Positions 1 through 7,830 of a DNA stretch of 64,000 nucleotides are shown piece after piece. Both the position numbers and the translations under genes were made by a program. The stretch is taken from positions 434,001 through 498,000 of the forward strand of contig NZ_JAJMOY010000002.1 in assembly GCF_020991415.1 (NCBI RefSeq), read 5' to 3'. Origin of the DNA: Flavobacterium sp. ENC (GTDB lineage Bacteria > Bacteroidota > Bacteroidia > Flavobacteriales > Flavobacteriaceae). The notes under the pieces were generated by a model that ran no database searches, was not told the origin of the DNA, and saw only the letters and a list, made by a program, of their open reading frames with translations. How positions within the stretch are numbered: the first letter of the stretch is position 1; each line of letters starts with the position of its first letter.

Positions 1-101
1 CATTGGGCCCAAATAGTTGATCTGGATCAATTGAATTTCTTGTTTTAAGTCATCTTCCCGAAGCCTTTTTTGAAAGTAACTTTGTAAAAAATAAAGTACT
101 T

Positions 102-1202
102 ATGAATTCTCAAAAATTACCAATACAGGAAACAGCAGGCAATATCGCGTTGGTGGTAGGGGCAACCGGTATCTCCGGAAGTAATCTTGCAACAAAACTG
201 CTGGAAAAAGGATGGACTGTCTTTGGACTTTCCCGTAATCCGAAAAGTGATACCCAAGGTTTAATTCCGGTTGCCGCTGATTTGCTTAATACCGAATCAT
301 TAACGGCGGCCTTAAAGAATATTGCGCCTACACATGTTTTTTTTACGACCTGGATGCGAAAGGATACCGAAGACGAAAATATCAGGGTCAATAGCGCCAT
401 GGTTCGAAATGTACTGGACGTGTTATCTCCTAAAAAATCCGTACAACATGTTTCTTTGGTAACGGGTTTAAAACATTATTTAGGGCCCTTTGACGCTTAT
501 GCCAAAAGCGGAACTTTACCGGAAACTCCGTTAAGGGAAGAACAGCCGCGATTAGACCTGCCAAATTTTTATTACGCTCAGGAAGATGAAGTGTATGAAG
601 CTGCTGCGCGTGATGGCTTTAGCTGGAATGTACACCGCCCGCATACTTTGATTGGAAAAACGATCGGGAATGCGATGAATCTCGGAACTACATTAGCGGT
701 TTACGCGACGATCTGCAAACAGGAAGGAACTCCGTTTGTATGGCCGGGTTCAGAAGCACAATGGAACGGGGTCTCTGATGTTACGGATGCCAAAATCCTG
801 GCCGATCAGATTATATGGGCTGCAATTACTCCTGAAGCCCACAATCAGGCTTTTAATACCGCTAATGGAGATGTTTTTCGCTGGAAATGGCTTTGGCCAA
901 AGATTGCAGAATGGTTTCAGATTGAATTTGAAGGGTACAGCGGGACGATTCAGCCACTGGAAACAGTACTAAATACCAAACATGAAAGCTGGCGTACCAT
1001 CACAAAAGAAAACCATTTAATTGAAGGAAATCTGGATCAGCTAGCATCGGCATGGCATACGGATCTTGATTTAGGGCGTCCGCTGGAAGTGATGACTGAT
1101 ATGTCAGGAAGCAGAAAATTAGGGTTTACGGGGTATAAGGATACTAGAGATTCGTTTTTTGAATTATTTGAGAGGTTAAGAAACGATAGAATAATTCCCT
1201 GA
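102..1202 (+). CDS. PRISE-like SDR family NAD(P)-dependent reductase
   Basis: A 366-residue Rossmann-fold protein. The nucleotide-binding loop GATGISG lies at residues 20-26. A TGLKHY segment near residue 124 and a NFYYAQED segment near residue 157 match the Lys and Tyr positions of the progesterone 5-beta-reductase/iridoid synthase-like (PRISE) branch of the extended SDRs, which reduce enones with NAD(P)H. The length fits the family. The physiological substrate in bacteria is generally unknown; reduction of an activated alkene is an inference. The gene stands alone, with AT-rich repeats downstream. The ATG at 102 is the first start in frame and precedes the Rossmann strand by about 14 residues. 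Confidence 0.85.
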   Translation: MNSQKLPIQETAGNIALVVGATGISGSNLATKLLEKGWTVFGLSRNPKSDTQGLIPVAADLLNTESLTAALKNIAPTHVFFTTWMRKDTEDENIRVNSAMVRNVLDVLSPKKSVQHVSLVTGLKHYLGPFDAYAKSGTLPETPLREEQPRLDLPNFYYAQEDEVYEAAARDGFSWNVHRPHTLIGKTIGNAMNLGTTLAVYATICKQEGTPFVWPGSEAQWNGVSDVTDAKILADQIIWAAITPEAHNQAFNTANGDVFRWKWLWPKIAEWFQIEFEGYSGTIQPLETVLNTKHESWRTITKENHLIEGNLDQLASAWHTDLDLGRPLEVMTDMSGSRKLGFTGYKDTRDSFFELFERLRNDRIIP

Positions 1203-1350
1203 TTTAATTAGATAATTGGAAAATGAGATAATTTGAAAATGAGATAATTAGATAATTGGAAATGAGATAATTAGAAAATGAGATAATTGGATAATTAGAT
1301 AATTGGAAATGAGATAATTGGAAAGTGAAATAACTAGATAATTAGATCTG
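1203..1350. repeat. AT-rich minisatellite of GATAATT-type units
   Basis: Irregular tandem copies of units such as GAGATAATTAGATAATTGG and GAAAATGAGATAATT fill the DNA directly after the reductase stop codon. Units vary in length, so this is a degenerate low-complexity array and not a regular satellite. No ORF of note runs through it. Confidence 0.8.
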
Positions 1351-1365
1351 GAGTGTAATCAAAAA

Positions 1366-1433
1366 CAGTGTCCGGCTGAGCGGAGTCGAAGCCCTTTATG
1401 TAAAAAATGCCTTTGACTTCGCTCAGGGCAACA
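1366..1433. repeat. Interspersed imperfect palindrome (CTGAGCGGAGTCGAAG family)
   Basis: The left arm reads CTGAGCGGAGTCGAAG and the right arm is a mutated reverse complement (CTTTGACTTCGCTCAG). A second, cleaner copy of the same element lies at 10370-10437. REP/MITE-like small palindromes of this kind are typical of flavobacterial intergenic DNA. Confidence 0.75.
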
Positions 1434-1539
1434 ATCAGCTAATTTAAAGAACTCTGCTATTTGATAATTAGACAACATATATTATTTTGTTATTTGATAA
1501 TTTATAACACTTTGCGATAACATCTTAAATTTAATGAAT

Positions 1540-1577
1540 AAAAAACGGGACAAAGAAGTTTTTCTTTGTCCCGTTTT
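1540..1577 (-). terminator. Strong, bidirectional-looking intrinsic terminator
   Basis: Perfect hairpin with arms AAAAACGGGACAAAGAA and TTCTTTGTCCCGTTTTT around a short loop. It lies just beyond the stop codon of the minus-strand amidoligase-like gene, and the A/T tracts on both sides allow termination in both directions. Confidence 0.9.
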
Positions 1578-1595
1578 TGTATTTTTTGGATAGAT

Positions 1596-3137
1596 TTAAT
1601 TATCGCAGAACGAACCGATTTGCTGTAAATGTCTTTCAGTCTGATATTTATTGAAGTTGTCCCATTTTGGAGGGAAACTTGCTTTTTGTCCGTACATCGC
1701 ATCCACGCAGACATTGTTGTCCTTGTACTTGTCATGTAAAACAGCCAGGATTTTAAAGAAAAATTCATCGAGCATGGTGATGGCTTCAAATTCTGATTGT
1801 AGCGTGCTGTAATTAGAATCTGAGGGATTTAACAGTTGCAGTAAATCCAAAAGCTCTTTCTTTTCCTCTTCATTGATTTCAGTGGCGTAACCCATTTTTA
1901 AGGTTTTAAAAACCAGGTTATTCCACGCTTTGCTGTCGTGTCCCCACTGCACATCAGGCAGGTTTAAGGAATGCTCGCAAATCAGAATAATGGAGAAAAG
2001 AACATCGTTTAAATACTCCGCCGGGAATTCGTCAAAACTTCTGAATTCGAAACCGCTCTGGTACATTTTTTCCTGATTAAAATCAAGTCCCACTTCCGAA
2101 AGCATTTCATATTCCATGTCGGCTTCAATCTGATCGCGCCACCAAATGTTTTCTTCTTTTTCAAATTTCAGCAGTTTTCTGAAATCGTCTACCTTGTAAG
2201 TTAGGATTTTGCCTTTTGGCATTGCCTTATTGTAGGTTCCTACGCCAATGTAACGGGACATGGCATTTCTCATGGAACCCAAAGTGAATTTTTTGTCTAA
2301 GCTGTATTTATCACTGATCACGCCCATAATATCAGGACTTCCGAGCGTGGCTATGAAAAAAGGCTCAAACCATTGTAATAAATAAATGGCGTTGGCATGG
2401 GTTTTTTCAAATTCATTGTAATCCACAATTCTGCTGTCTTCCGTTAATGACGGTAAGGTAATATGAAAATGGTACGTTCCGTTATTGAACAACACCAGGT
2501 TTTCCTGATTCGTCATAAACATATTCAGGCCGTTATTGTAATCCGGAAAATTTAATTTTCCGTTGAGCACAGACGATTCGTTGATTTTATCCAGAAACAG
2601 TTTTTTGGTCGCTTTCAGTTCTTTGCAGGAATCAGCAATGGTTCTGTTTTCAAAATATTTGGTTACAAATTCGATCGAATCACCATCAAAATGTACGGAT
2701 CCCATCGTTTTGTTTCTTTGGGTAATCATGCTCTGAATGTTGTACGGCTGATCTTCCAGGAAAAGTTCCATAATCGATTTGCCCAGGTACTCCGGATTTT
2801 CAAGCGGTTGTGCAATCGTCTCACCACTTTCCGTATCGATTAATGGTTTTATCGGCGATAACGTTTTGTGCTGATAATTGATATCGAGCTTTTCCAGCGA
2901 ATGACTGTTCATCATCCGGCTTACTTTATAGCTTTCCGTCAGGTTAAAAGCTTTTTTCAGCATAGGAGCCAGGCTTTCGGGTTTATAGCATTTTCTGTAG
3001 TCAATACTATATTTCTCAAAGCCAATTTTTTCTTGTATAAATTCACCAGAAACTATCAGGGGTTCTTCAAACTGCATGTAGGTTTCGTTTTCCAATCCTA
3101 TTCCCCAATAATATTTTTTTGTCTGATTGTCTTTCAT
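1596..3137 (-). CDS. Amidoligase-like (glutamine synthetase/GCS-fold) protein
   Basis: A 513-residue soluble protein with no signal peptide. It opens with WGIGLENETY (residues 11-20; E16 and E18), like the metal/ATP-binding G-x-E-x-E strand of glutamate-cysteine ligase and related COOH-NH2 ligases. An HFHITLP segment (H222, H224) follows, then LLQWFEPFFIATLGSPD and an MSRYIGVGTY segment, in the order seen in amidoligase-type proteins. That family makes amide bonds between a carboxylate and an amine using ATP; substrate unknown. Upstream on the same strand are a papain/NlpC-like protein and an acidic repeat protein, which suggests peptide or protein modification. The fold assignment rests on motif memory and the role is inference. 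A strong terminator follows the gene. Confidence 0.6.
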   Translation of the reverse strand: MKDNQTKKYYWGIGLENETYMQFEEPLIVSGEFIQEKIGFEKYSIDYRKCYKPESLAPMLKKAFNLTESYKVSRMMNSHSLEKLDINYQHKTLSPIKPLIDTESGETIAQPLENPEYLGKSIMELFLEDQPYNIQSMITQRNKTMGSVHFDGDSIEFVTKYFENRTIADSCKELKATKKLFLDKINESSVLNGKLNFPDYNNGLNMFMTNQENLVLFNNGTYHFHITLPSLTEDSRIVDYNEFEKTHANAIYLLQWFEPFFIATLGSPDIMGVISDKYSLDKKFTLGSMRNAMSRYIGVGTYNKAMPKGKILTYKVDDFRKLLKFEKEENIWWRDQIEADMEYEMLSEVGLDFNQEKMYQSGFEFRSFDEFPAEYLNDVLFSIILICEHSLNLPDVQWGHDSKAWNNLVFKTLKMGYATEINEEEKKELLDLLQLLNPSDSNYSTLQSEFEAITMLDEFFFKILAVLHDKYKDNNVCVDAMYGQKASFPPKWDNFNKYQTERHLQQIGSFCDN

Positions 3138-3565
3138 TTATACTTACTTTCTTTTTTAAGGTTAATTATAATTTTTAAAGCATTATTTCATTTGAAGATA
3201 CAAATCCGCGTTACCATTAGAGACAGGAAACCTGTAATGGATGAAGCACCTTGCTGCCTCCATTATAAAAGTTTTCGTTTACTTTTAAAAATATAGGAAT
3301 TTGTATTTTAGAAATTTCGCACTTTTTATCGACGGAAAGATCAAATAAGGAGTAAAATTTTATAATAAGGCTATAAAATCACCAGTGTTATTAATCGCTT
3401 TTGTATCAATAATTTAAGCAAGGGAACGGCTAAATCACAACTTTTGCTGTTCTTGTTTTTTCTAAGTTGCAAAAGTAGTTTTTTATTATCGTATTTCCAA
3501 GTAGTTAACTCGTTGATAATCAATATTTTTTTTTGAATGTTGAAACCATCCGGTGAATTGTATTT
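3138..3565. other. 428-base gap between amidoligase-like and papain-like genes
   Basis: AT-rich DNA with no convincing ORF. The part just upstream of the amidoligase-like gene probably carries its own promoter, because the gap is too long for simple translational coupling, but no clean TAnnTTTG element was identified. Confidence 0.4.
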
Positions 3566-4303
3566 TTATTCGTGGTAATAAAACACATAAGAGGAATACA
3601 GTTCATCATTCCACCAGTCTTTTCTGACCTCCGAAAAGTAATTGTAATTCAGTTTTCCCGCCTGCGACTGCAGCGGATACACCACAACACCATTTTCACG
3701 GTACGCCTGATGCAGCTCGGTTTCAGGAACCACGGGAACAATATGTCCGGAGAGTCCTTTTTCCCTTCTTTTGGCGCAGATTATACCAATTCCGCCATGG
3801 GTATTTACCTTCTGCTGAATTTCATCAGCGGTAAACATTCTTTCCCAGCCAAAATTAGGTCCCCATTCTAAAAACCAGTCGTGTATGGCACTGGAATAGA
3901 TTCGGTCTACGGTTTGTTCAAAAACGGCTTCTACATCCTGTCCCTGCAGAATTTTTTCCAGCGATTCGGGCGTCCACCAGACTGTTGGGACATATACTTG
4001 GGTAAAATAACAATAATCATAAGAGTAGACATTGCAATAGGTATCTTCTACAGTTCTTTGATATCTAAGACTGGTTTCCACGTCCAGTTTATCAATAATC
4101 CGGGCAATACTTTCTTTTTTGCTGGCGGTGTCTGTCAGGTTCCGGTAAGGAATGGTCGCATCCATTAGCGGTTTTTCTTTCATTTCCATAGAATCCAGCC
4201 GCGATTCCGGATCCGGCAACAAATCGGCTTTCTTAATTTGAATATTCGATAGTGTATGATCATCTAAGGGTAACGATGCTACTGATACAGTATGTTTTTC
4301 CAT
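3566..4303 (-). CDS. Papain/NlpC-like cysteine hydrolase-type protein
   Basis: A 245-residue protein not recognised by name. After a polar N-terminal 75 residues comes TYCNVYSYDYCYF (C90, N91, C98) and then VPTVWWTPESLE. Further on is WGPNFGW (about 147-153), a GGIGIICAK strand and SGHIVPVVPE (H187, E194). The order Cys-Asn-x-Tyr, Gly-rich strand, Gly-His-Ile is what NlpC/P60 and other papain-fold amidases show, so C90 and H187 are candidate catalytic residues. No signal peptide is visible, so cytoplasmic action is likely. It sits between an acidic repeat protein and an amidoligase-like gene, all co-oriented. It could be a protease, transamidase or amidase acting on the same peptide; this is inference. 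Confidence 0.5.
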   Translation of the reverse strand: MEKHTVSVASLPLDDHTLSNIQIKKADLLPDPESRLDSMEMKEKPLMDATIPYRNLTDTASKKESIARIIDKLDVETSLRYQRTVEDTYCNVYSYDYCYFTQVYVPTVWWTPESLEKILQGQDVEAVFEQTVDRIYSSAIHDWFLEWGPNFGWERMFTADEIQQKVNTHGGIGIICAKRREKGLSGHIVPVVPETELHQAYRENGVVVYPLQSQAGKLNYNYFSEVRKDWWNDELYSSYVFYYHE

Positions 4304-4478
4304 CTTGACTGCTTAAAAATTAATTGGCCTGACGCTGCTGAATTGATTGTTTATACAGCGTAATTTGGTTAGCCAGCAGGTAAATGTAAGGATTTTAAGT
4401 TTCTAAAGAGTTTTAGAAAAAGACAAATTACAGAAAAAAATGTGATTTATGTACTTGTTTTGCCGCGTTTAAATACGA

Positions 4479-4508
4479 AAAAAGGCCTACTGTTACGTAC
4501 GCCTTTTT
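4479..4508 (-). terminator. Intrinsic terminator after the acidic repeat gene
   Basis: Arms AAAAAGGC (4479-4486) and GCCTTTTT (4501-4508) with a 14-base loop that can pair further through TAC/GTA. Read on the minus strand it follows the acidic gene's stop codon and ends in a T tract, so much of the transcription of that gene should stop before the papain-like gene. Confidence 0.75.
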
Positions 4509-4544
4509 GATTTTGAAACTATAATTATTTACGAATCTACTCTT

Positions 4545-4916
4545 TTATACTTCCTCTTCCTCATCTTCATTGTTGATCACATCGTCATCATCATTGGTAA
4601 TCGACTCGTCCCCCGGATCATTTTCTGATCTGACGTCTGAATGGTTTTCAGATTCAGTCGGTGTGATTTCCATCTCTTTGATGAATTCCTCCTGATAGTT
4701 ATACGGATCTTCGTCCTTTGCATAATTATCAGGATCAACGGGTGTATTCTGATCTATATAATCAGGATCACTCGCTCCGAATTCGGGTATTTGTTCTGTA
4801 TTTGTTTTATGTCTGAACTGATCTTCGCTTTCAATTGTATTTCCATCAACCAGCGTATTTTGATCAATAAAATCAGGATCTGTGTGACCGTATTCGTTGC
4901 TGTTTTGCTTTTCCAT
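4545..4916 (-). CDS. Highly acidic small protein with internal duplication
   Basis: A 123-residue, very acidic, low-hydrophobicity protein with no signal peptide. Two copies of a roughly 27-residue unit start at residues 8 and 45, 37 residues apart; both contain D-P-D-[FY]-I-D-Q-N-T-[LP]-V-D. The C-terminal third is almost purely Asp/Glu/Asn (DDDDVINNEDEEEEV). Such a protein is probably unstructured. The adjacent amidoligase-like and papain-like genes make a substrate or peptide-precursor role conceivable, with the conserved DPD-IDQNT unit as the modified core, but nothing in the sequence proves modification. Alternative: an acidic stress or ion-binding protein. It has its own -7 promoter element and terminator. 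Confidence 0.65.
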   Translation of the reverse strand: MEKQNSNEYGHTDPDFIDQNTLVDGNTIESEDQFRHKTNTEQIPEFGASDPDYIDQNTPVDPDNYAKDEDPYNYQEEFIKEMEITPTESENHSDVRSENDPGDESITNDDDDVINNEDEEEEV

Positions 4917-5313
4917 GACGCTGTTTTTTTTAAATTAATTATATTTTTCTTCTGAAATAAGCCGATCCTATTTTTTCCAAAGAAATACGATTCGGAATTA
5001 TTCTTAAAGCTTGTATTACAAATTTACCGAGAGATCTTTCTGATTTATTATAGAAAAATAAATTATAGTTGCATAATTTATAGGTGTTTATGCGAAAAAT
5101 AATCGTAAATTCACGCTATTTCTTCTGTTTGGAAAAACGCATTCCAATTCGAACCGCATACTGCTTATCATTTTAAACCTCAGACCTTTCCGACGAAATG
5201 CTTCACCGTATCTGCAACGGCTGCTGTTGTTAAATTTTAGGGCAGCGTTCGAATTTTCTTATTTTGGAGAGAATAAAACAATAACAATCAACGTTCTTAA
5301 ACAAAACTATATT
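4917..5313. other. Divergent intergenic region before the MreB paralogue
   Basis: Holds the minus-strand promoter at 5019-5026. The plus-strand part (5100-5313) must carry the promoter of the MreB-like gene, but no exact TAnnTTTG was found there. An in-frame ATG-less extension of the MreB frame runs back to 5227 and is judged non-coding. Confidence 0.4.
5019..5026 (-). promoter_or_regulatory. -7 element (TAAATTTG) for the acidic repeat gene
   Basis: On the minus strand this reads TAAATTTG, an exact match to the Bacteroidetes -7 consensus TAnnTTTG, about 100 bases upstream of the acidic gene's ATG. No clear -33 TTTG partner was seen. Confidence 0.5.
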
Positions 5314-6342
5314 ATGGGCTTATTTGATTTTATGATAGTGGAAATAGCTATGGATTTGGGAACCGCGAATACTTTGATCATTTACGATGGAAAAATCGTA
5401 GTAGATAGTCCTTCCATTGTGGCCAGGGACATTAGAAACGGGAAAATTATCGCGGTAGGCCAGGAGGCCAGTTTGATGCAGGGTAAGACACACGAGAATA
5501 TTAAAACCATCCGTCCGCTTAAAGACGGGGTAATTGCAGATTTTGATGCTTCTGAAAAAATGATCAGCTGGTTTATCAAAAATATACCGCAGATCAAGAA
5601 AAACTTTTTTACGCCCGCACTGCGAATGGTCGTTTGTATCCCCAGCGGCATTACCGAGGTGGAAATGCGAGCGGTAAAAGAATCCTGCGAACGCGTAAAC
5701 GGAAAGGAAGTGTTCTTAATTCATGAGCCTATGGCCGCTGCTATCGGAATTGGTCTGGATGTGATGCAGCCGAAAGGAAACATCATCGTGGATATTGGCG
5801 GAGGAACTACGGAAATTGCGGTTATTGCACTTGGAGGAATCATTTGCGATAAATCGATAAAAATTGCCGGTGATGTTTTTACCAACGATATCCTGTATTA
5901 TATGCGAACACACCATAACTTGTATATTGGGGAAGGTTCTGCCGAACGAATAAAAATTGAGGTCGGTGCCGCAACGGAAGACCTCGAGGACGCACCTGAA
6001 GATATAAACGTGCGCGGAAGGGATTTGCTTACCGGAAAACCTAAAGAGGTACGGGTGAGCTTCAGGGAAATTGCAAAAGCACTGGACAAATCCATACAGC
6101 GAATTGAAGATGCCATTATGGTAACGCTTTCCGTAACACCGCCGGAACTGGCTGCCGATATTTACAATACGGGATTGTACCTGGCAGGAGGAGGCGCCAT
6201 GCTGCGTGGTCTTGATAAAAGGCTGTCACAGAAAACGGAATTACCCGTCTATATTGCAGAAGATCCTTTGAGAGCCGTTGTAAGAGGCACAGGTATTGTC
6301 TTAAAAGATATTGTGAAGTATAAAAGTGTACTGGTGAAATAG
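5314..6342 (+). CDS. mreB: MreB/Mbl-family actin-like rod-shape protein (paralogue)
   Basis: A 342-residue actin-fold protein, full family length. It has the phosphate-1 loop DLGTANT (14-20), MQGKTHENIKTIRPLKDG, PSGITEVE, the phosphate-2 loop DIGGGTTE and the adenosine motif YLAGGGAML near residue 290. MreB polymerises on ATP under the inner membrane and guides lateral wall synthesis. The start chosen is MGLFDFM, which matches the usual flavobacterial MreB N-terminus; the frame is open 29 codons further upstream, without family similarity. No mreC, mreD or pbp gene follows, so this is probably a second, stand-alone MreB beside the main operon copy, possibly with an altered role or expression. 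Tandem repeats follow immediately. Confidence 0.9.
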   Translation: MGLFDFMIVEIAMDLGTANTLIIYDGKIVVDSPSIVARDIRNGKIIAVGQEASLMQGKTHENIKTIRPLKDGVIADFDASEKMISWFIKNIPQIKKNFFTPALRMVVCIPSGITEVEMRAVKESCERVNGKEVFLIHEPMAAAIGIGLDVMQPKGNIIVDIGGGTTEIAVIALGGIICDKSIKIAGDVFTNDILYYMRTHHNLYIGEGSAERIKIEVGAATEDLEDAPEDINVRGRDLLTGKPKEVRVSFREIAKALDKSIQRIEDAIMVTLSVTPPELAADIYNTGLYLAGGGAMLRGLDKRLSQKTELPVYIAEDPLRAVVRGTGIVLKDIVKYKSVLVK

Positions 6343-6465
6343 TTTTCAGTCTCAGTTTTCAGTCTCAGTTTTCAGTCTCAGTTTTCAGTCTCAGTCTTAA
6401 GTCTCAGTCTTCAGTCTCAGTATTCAGTCTCAGTATTCAGTCTCAGTTTTACTGGGACTGAATAC
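6343..6465. repeat. Tandem TTTTCAGTCTCAG-type units
   Basis: About nine consecutive copies of a unit close to TTTTCAGTCTCAG with third-position variants (TCTTAAG, TATTCAG), starting four bases after the mreB stop. The array then runs into reverse-complement units (ACTGGGACTG, ACTGAGACTG), so the transcript can fold into a long hairpin. Confidence 0.85.
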
Positions 6466-6690
6466 TGAGACTGCGACTAAACTAACCACAAAGATCGGAA
6501 ACTGGGACTGAAAACTGCGACTGCGACTAAACTAACCACAAAGATCGGAAACTGCGACTGCAAACTGCGACTGCGACTAAACTAACCGCAAAGATCGGAA
6601 ACTGGGACTGAAAACTGCGACTGCGACTAAACTAACCACAAAGATCGGAAACTGCGACTGCAAACTGCGACTGTGACTAAAAACCGGGAC
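6466..6690. repeat. 50-base tandem repeat with a 100-base super-period
   Basis: Four copies of a 50-base unit; the anchor ACTAACC[AG]CAAAGATCGG begins at 6481, 6531, 6581 and 6631. Units alternate between ACTGGGACTGAAAACTG and ACTGCGACTGCAAACTG, giving a higher-order period of 100 bases. The array separates convergent genes (mreB and the dioxygenase). Confidence 0.85.
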
Positions 6691-6696
6691 TAAAAA

Positions 6697-7635
6697 TTAA
6701 TTAATCTTCACCAAATGGGCTTCAATGGCAGCTCTGTCTGATTCATATTGTGCCGGAAGTTTTAAGTTCTGACCTAATTCTTCTAAAGCCTCGTCCACGG
6801 TGAATCCGGGGTTTTCTGTAGCGATTTCGAACAAAACACCGCCCGGTTCTCTAAAATAAAGCGAGTGGAAATACTGTCTGTCAATCTGTGGGGTAATAGA
6901 TAACCCGTAGGCTTCGATTTTTTCACGGAAGTGCATCAGAATTTCATCATTTTGCACGCGGAAAGCAACGTGGTGCACCGATCCGTTGGCCACATGGCCG
7001 CGTTTTTCTTCTGCCAGCTCTACCAGGTCCACAATAGCAGCATTTTCTACGGCGTCTGTTGCGTAGCGGTAACGGTTTACGTCCTGATCAATCAGTTTAT
7101 ATCCAAAGATATCGGTTAGGATCGCAGCAGTAGCTTTGATACTGTTTAAGGTCAAGGTGATATTGTGAAAACCTCTTGTTGCCACATCAGCTTTTACTTC
7201 ATCAGTTTCCCAGGCTTTTCTGTTGTCTTCTTTTTTAGATTCGATTAACTCTAGTTTCAGCCCGTCCGGATCTAAGAAAGTCAGGTATTTTTCCCCGAAT
7301 TTTTCAGCCGGTTTGTTGTAGATTACATTGTATTTTTCAAAACGTGCCTGCCAGAAATCAAGACTTCCTTTTGGAACGGAATAACCAATTTCTGTTGCCA
7401 TTCCGGAGCCCTTTCTTCCTTGCTGGATGCCTTCTCCCCAAGGGAAAAAAGTTAAGATCGTTCCGGCACTTCCCACTTCGTCACCAAAGTAAAAATGGTA
7501 GGTTCCCGGATCGTCAAAATTCACTGTTTTTTTAATGAATCGCAATCCTAATATGTTGGAGTAAAAGTTGAAATTACGTTTGGCGTCACCTGCAATCGCA
7601 GTAATATGGTGTAAGCCTAAAATTTTATTTTCCAT
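6697..7635 (-). CDS. Ring-cleaving dioxygenase-type VOC protein (MhqO/MhqA-like)
   Basis: 312 residues forming two vicinal-oxygen-chelate modules. Module one starts at GLHHITAIAGD (H9/H10); module two starts near RGFHNITL (about 155) and contains VHHVAFRV (about 220) and LFEIATENPGF (about 270), which supply the usual His/His/Glu metal site. This length and the WGEGIQQGRKGSG segment fit the hydroquinone/catechol-type extradiol dioxygenases related to Bacillus MhqO, which act in quinone detoxification. Its promoter is a near copy of that of the chloroperoxidase-like gene at 22529-23347, and it is divergent from a GAF/sigma-54 activator. Substrate not provable from sequence. Confidence 0.88.
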   Translation of the reverse strand: MENKILGLHHITAIAGDAKRNFNFYSNILGLRFIKKTVNFDDPGTYHFYFGDEVGSAGTILTFFPWGEGIQQGRKGSGMATEIGYSVPKGSLDFWQARFEKYNVIYNKPAEKFGEKYLTFLDPDGLKLELIESKKEDNRKAWETDEVKADVATRGFHNITLTLNSIKATAAILTDIFGYKLIDQDVNRYRYATDAVENAAIVDLVELAEEKRGHVANGSVHHVAFRVQNDEILMHFREKIEAYGLSITPQIDRQYFHSLYFREPGGVLFEIATENPGFTVDEALEELGQNLKLPAQYESDRAAIEAHLVKIN

Positions 7636-7673
7636 GGTATTTGATGTATTAAGTTGTTATTGATTTTCTTTTA

Positions 7674-7722
7674 CAAATTTACGGCTGTTATGAATCTGCA
7701 TCGATTAACCTAGATTAAGAAA
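7674..7722 (-). promoter_or_regulatory. Promoter with shared operator, dioxygenase gene
   Basis: Read on the minus strand: TTAATCTAGGTTAATCGA (within 7701-7722), 19 bases, then the -7 element TAAATTTG (7674-7681) followed by TAAAAGAAA. The operator holds a direct repeat TTAATC-TAGG-TTAATC and occupies the -33 position. The same operator, same 19-base spacing and same downstream TAAAAGAAA occur at 23454-23502. Confidence 0.75.
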
Positions 7723-7830
7723 TAAAAAGCCGATACATTTTTTATCGGTAAACAAATAACCAAATAACGTTCCGCTTAGTGTAATGTGTTGTTTATTAGT
7801 ATTTTAAGTGTTCATTGTGGTTTTTGATGA

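Noticed and set aside
2868-3296. 142-residue plus-strand ORF opposite the amidoligase-like gene
   Set aside because: Mostly antisense to a well-supported reading frame, no family motif and Phe/Ile-rich as antisense shadows are.
5227-5313. 29-codon N-terminal extension of the MreB paralogue
   Set aside because: Sequence has no counterpart in MreB; MGLFDFM is the family start.
6466-6690. 50-base repeats as a CRISPR array
   Set aside because: Units are contiguous without unique spacers, alternate in two variants, and no cas gene is nearby.
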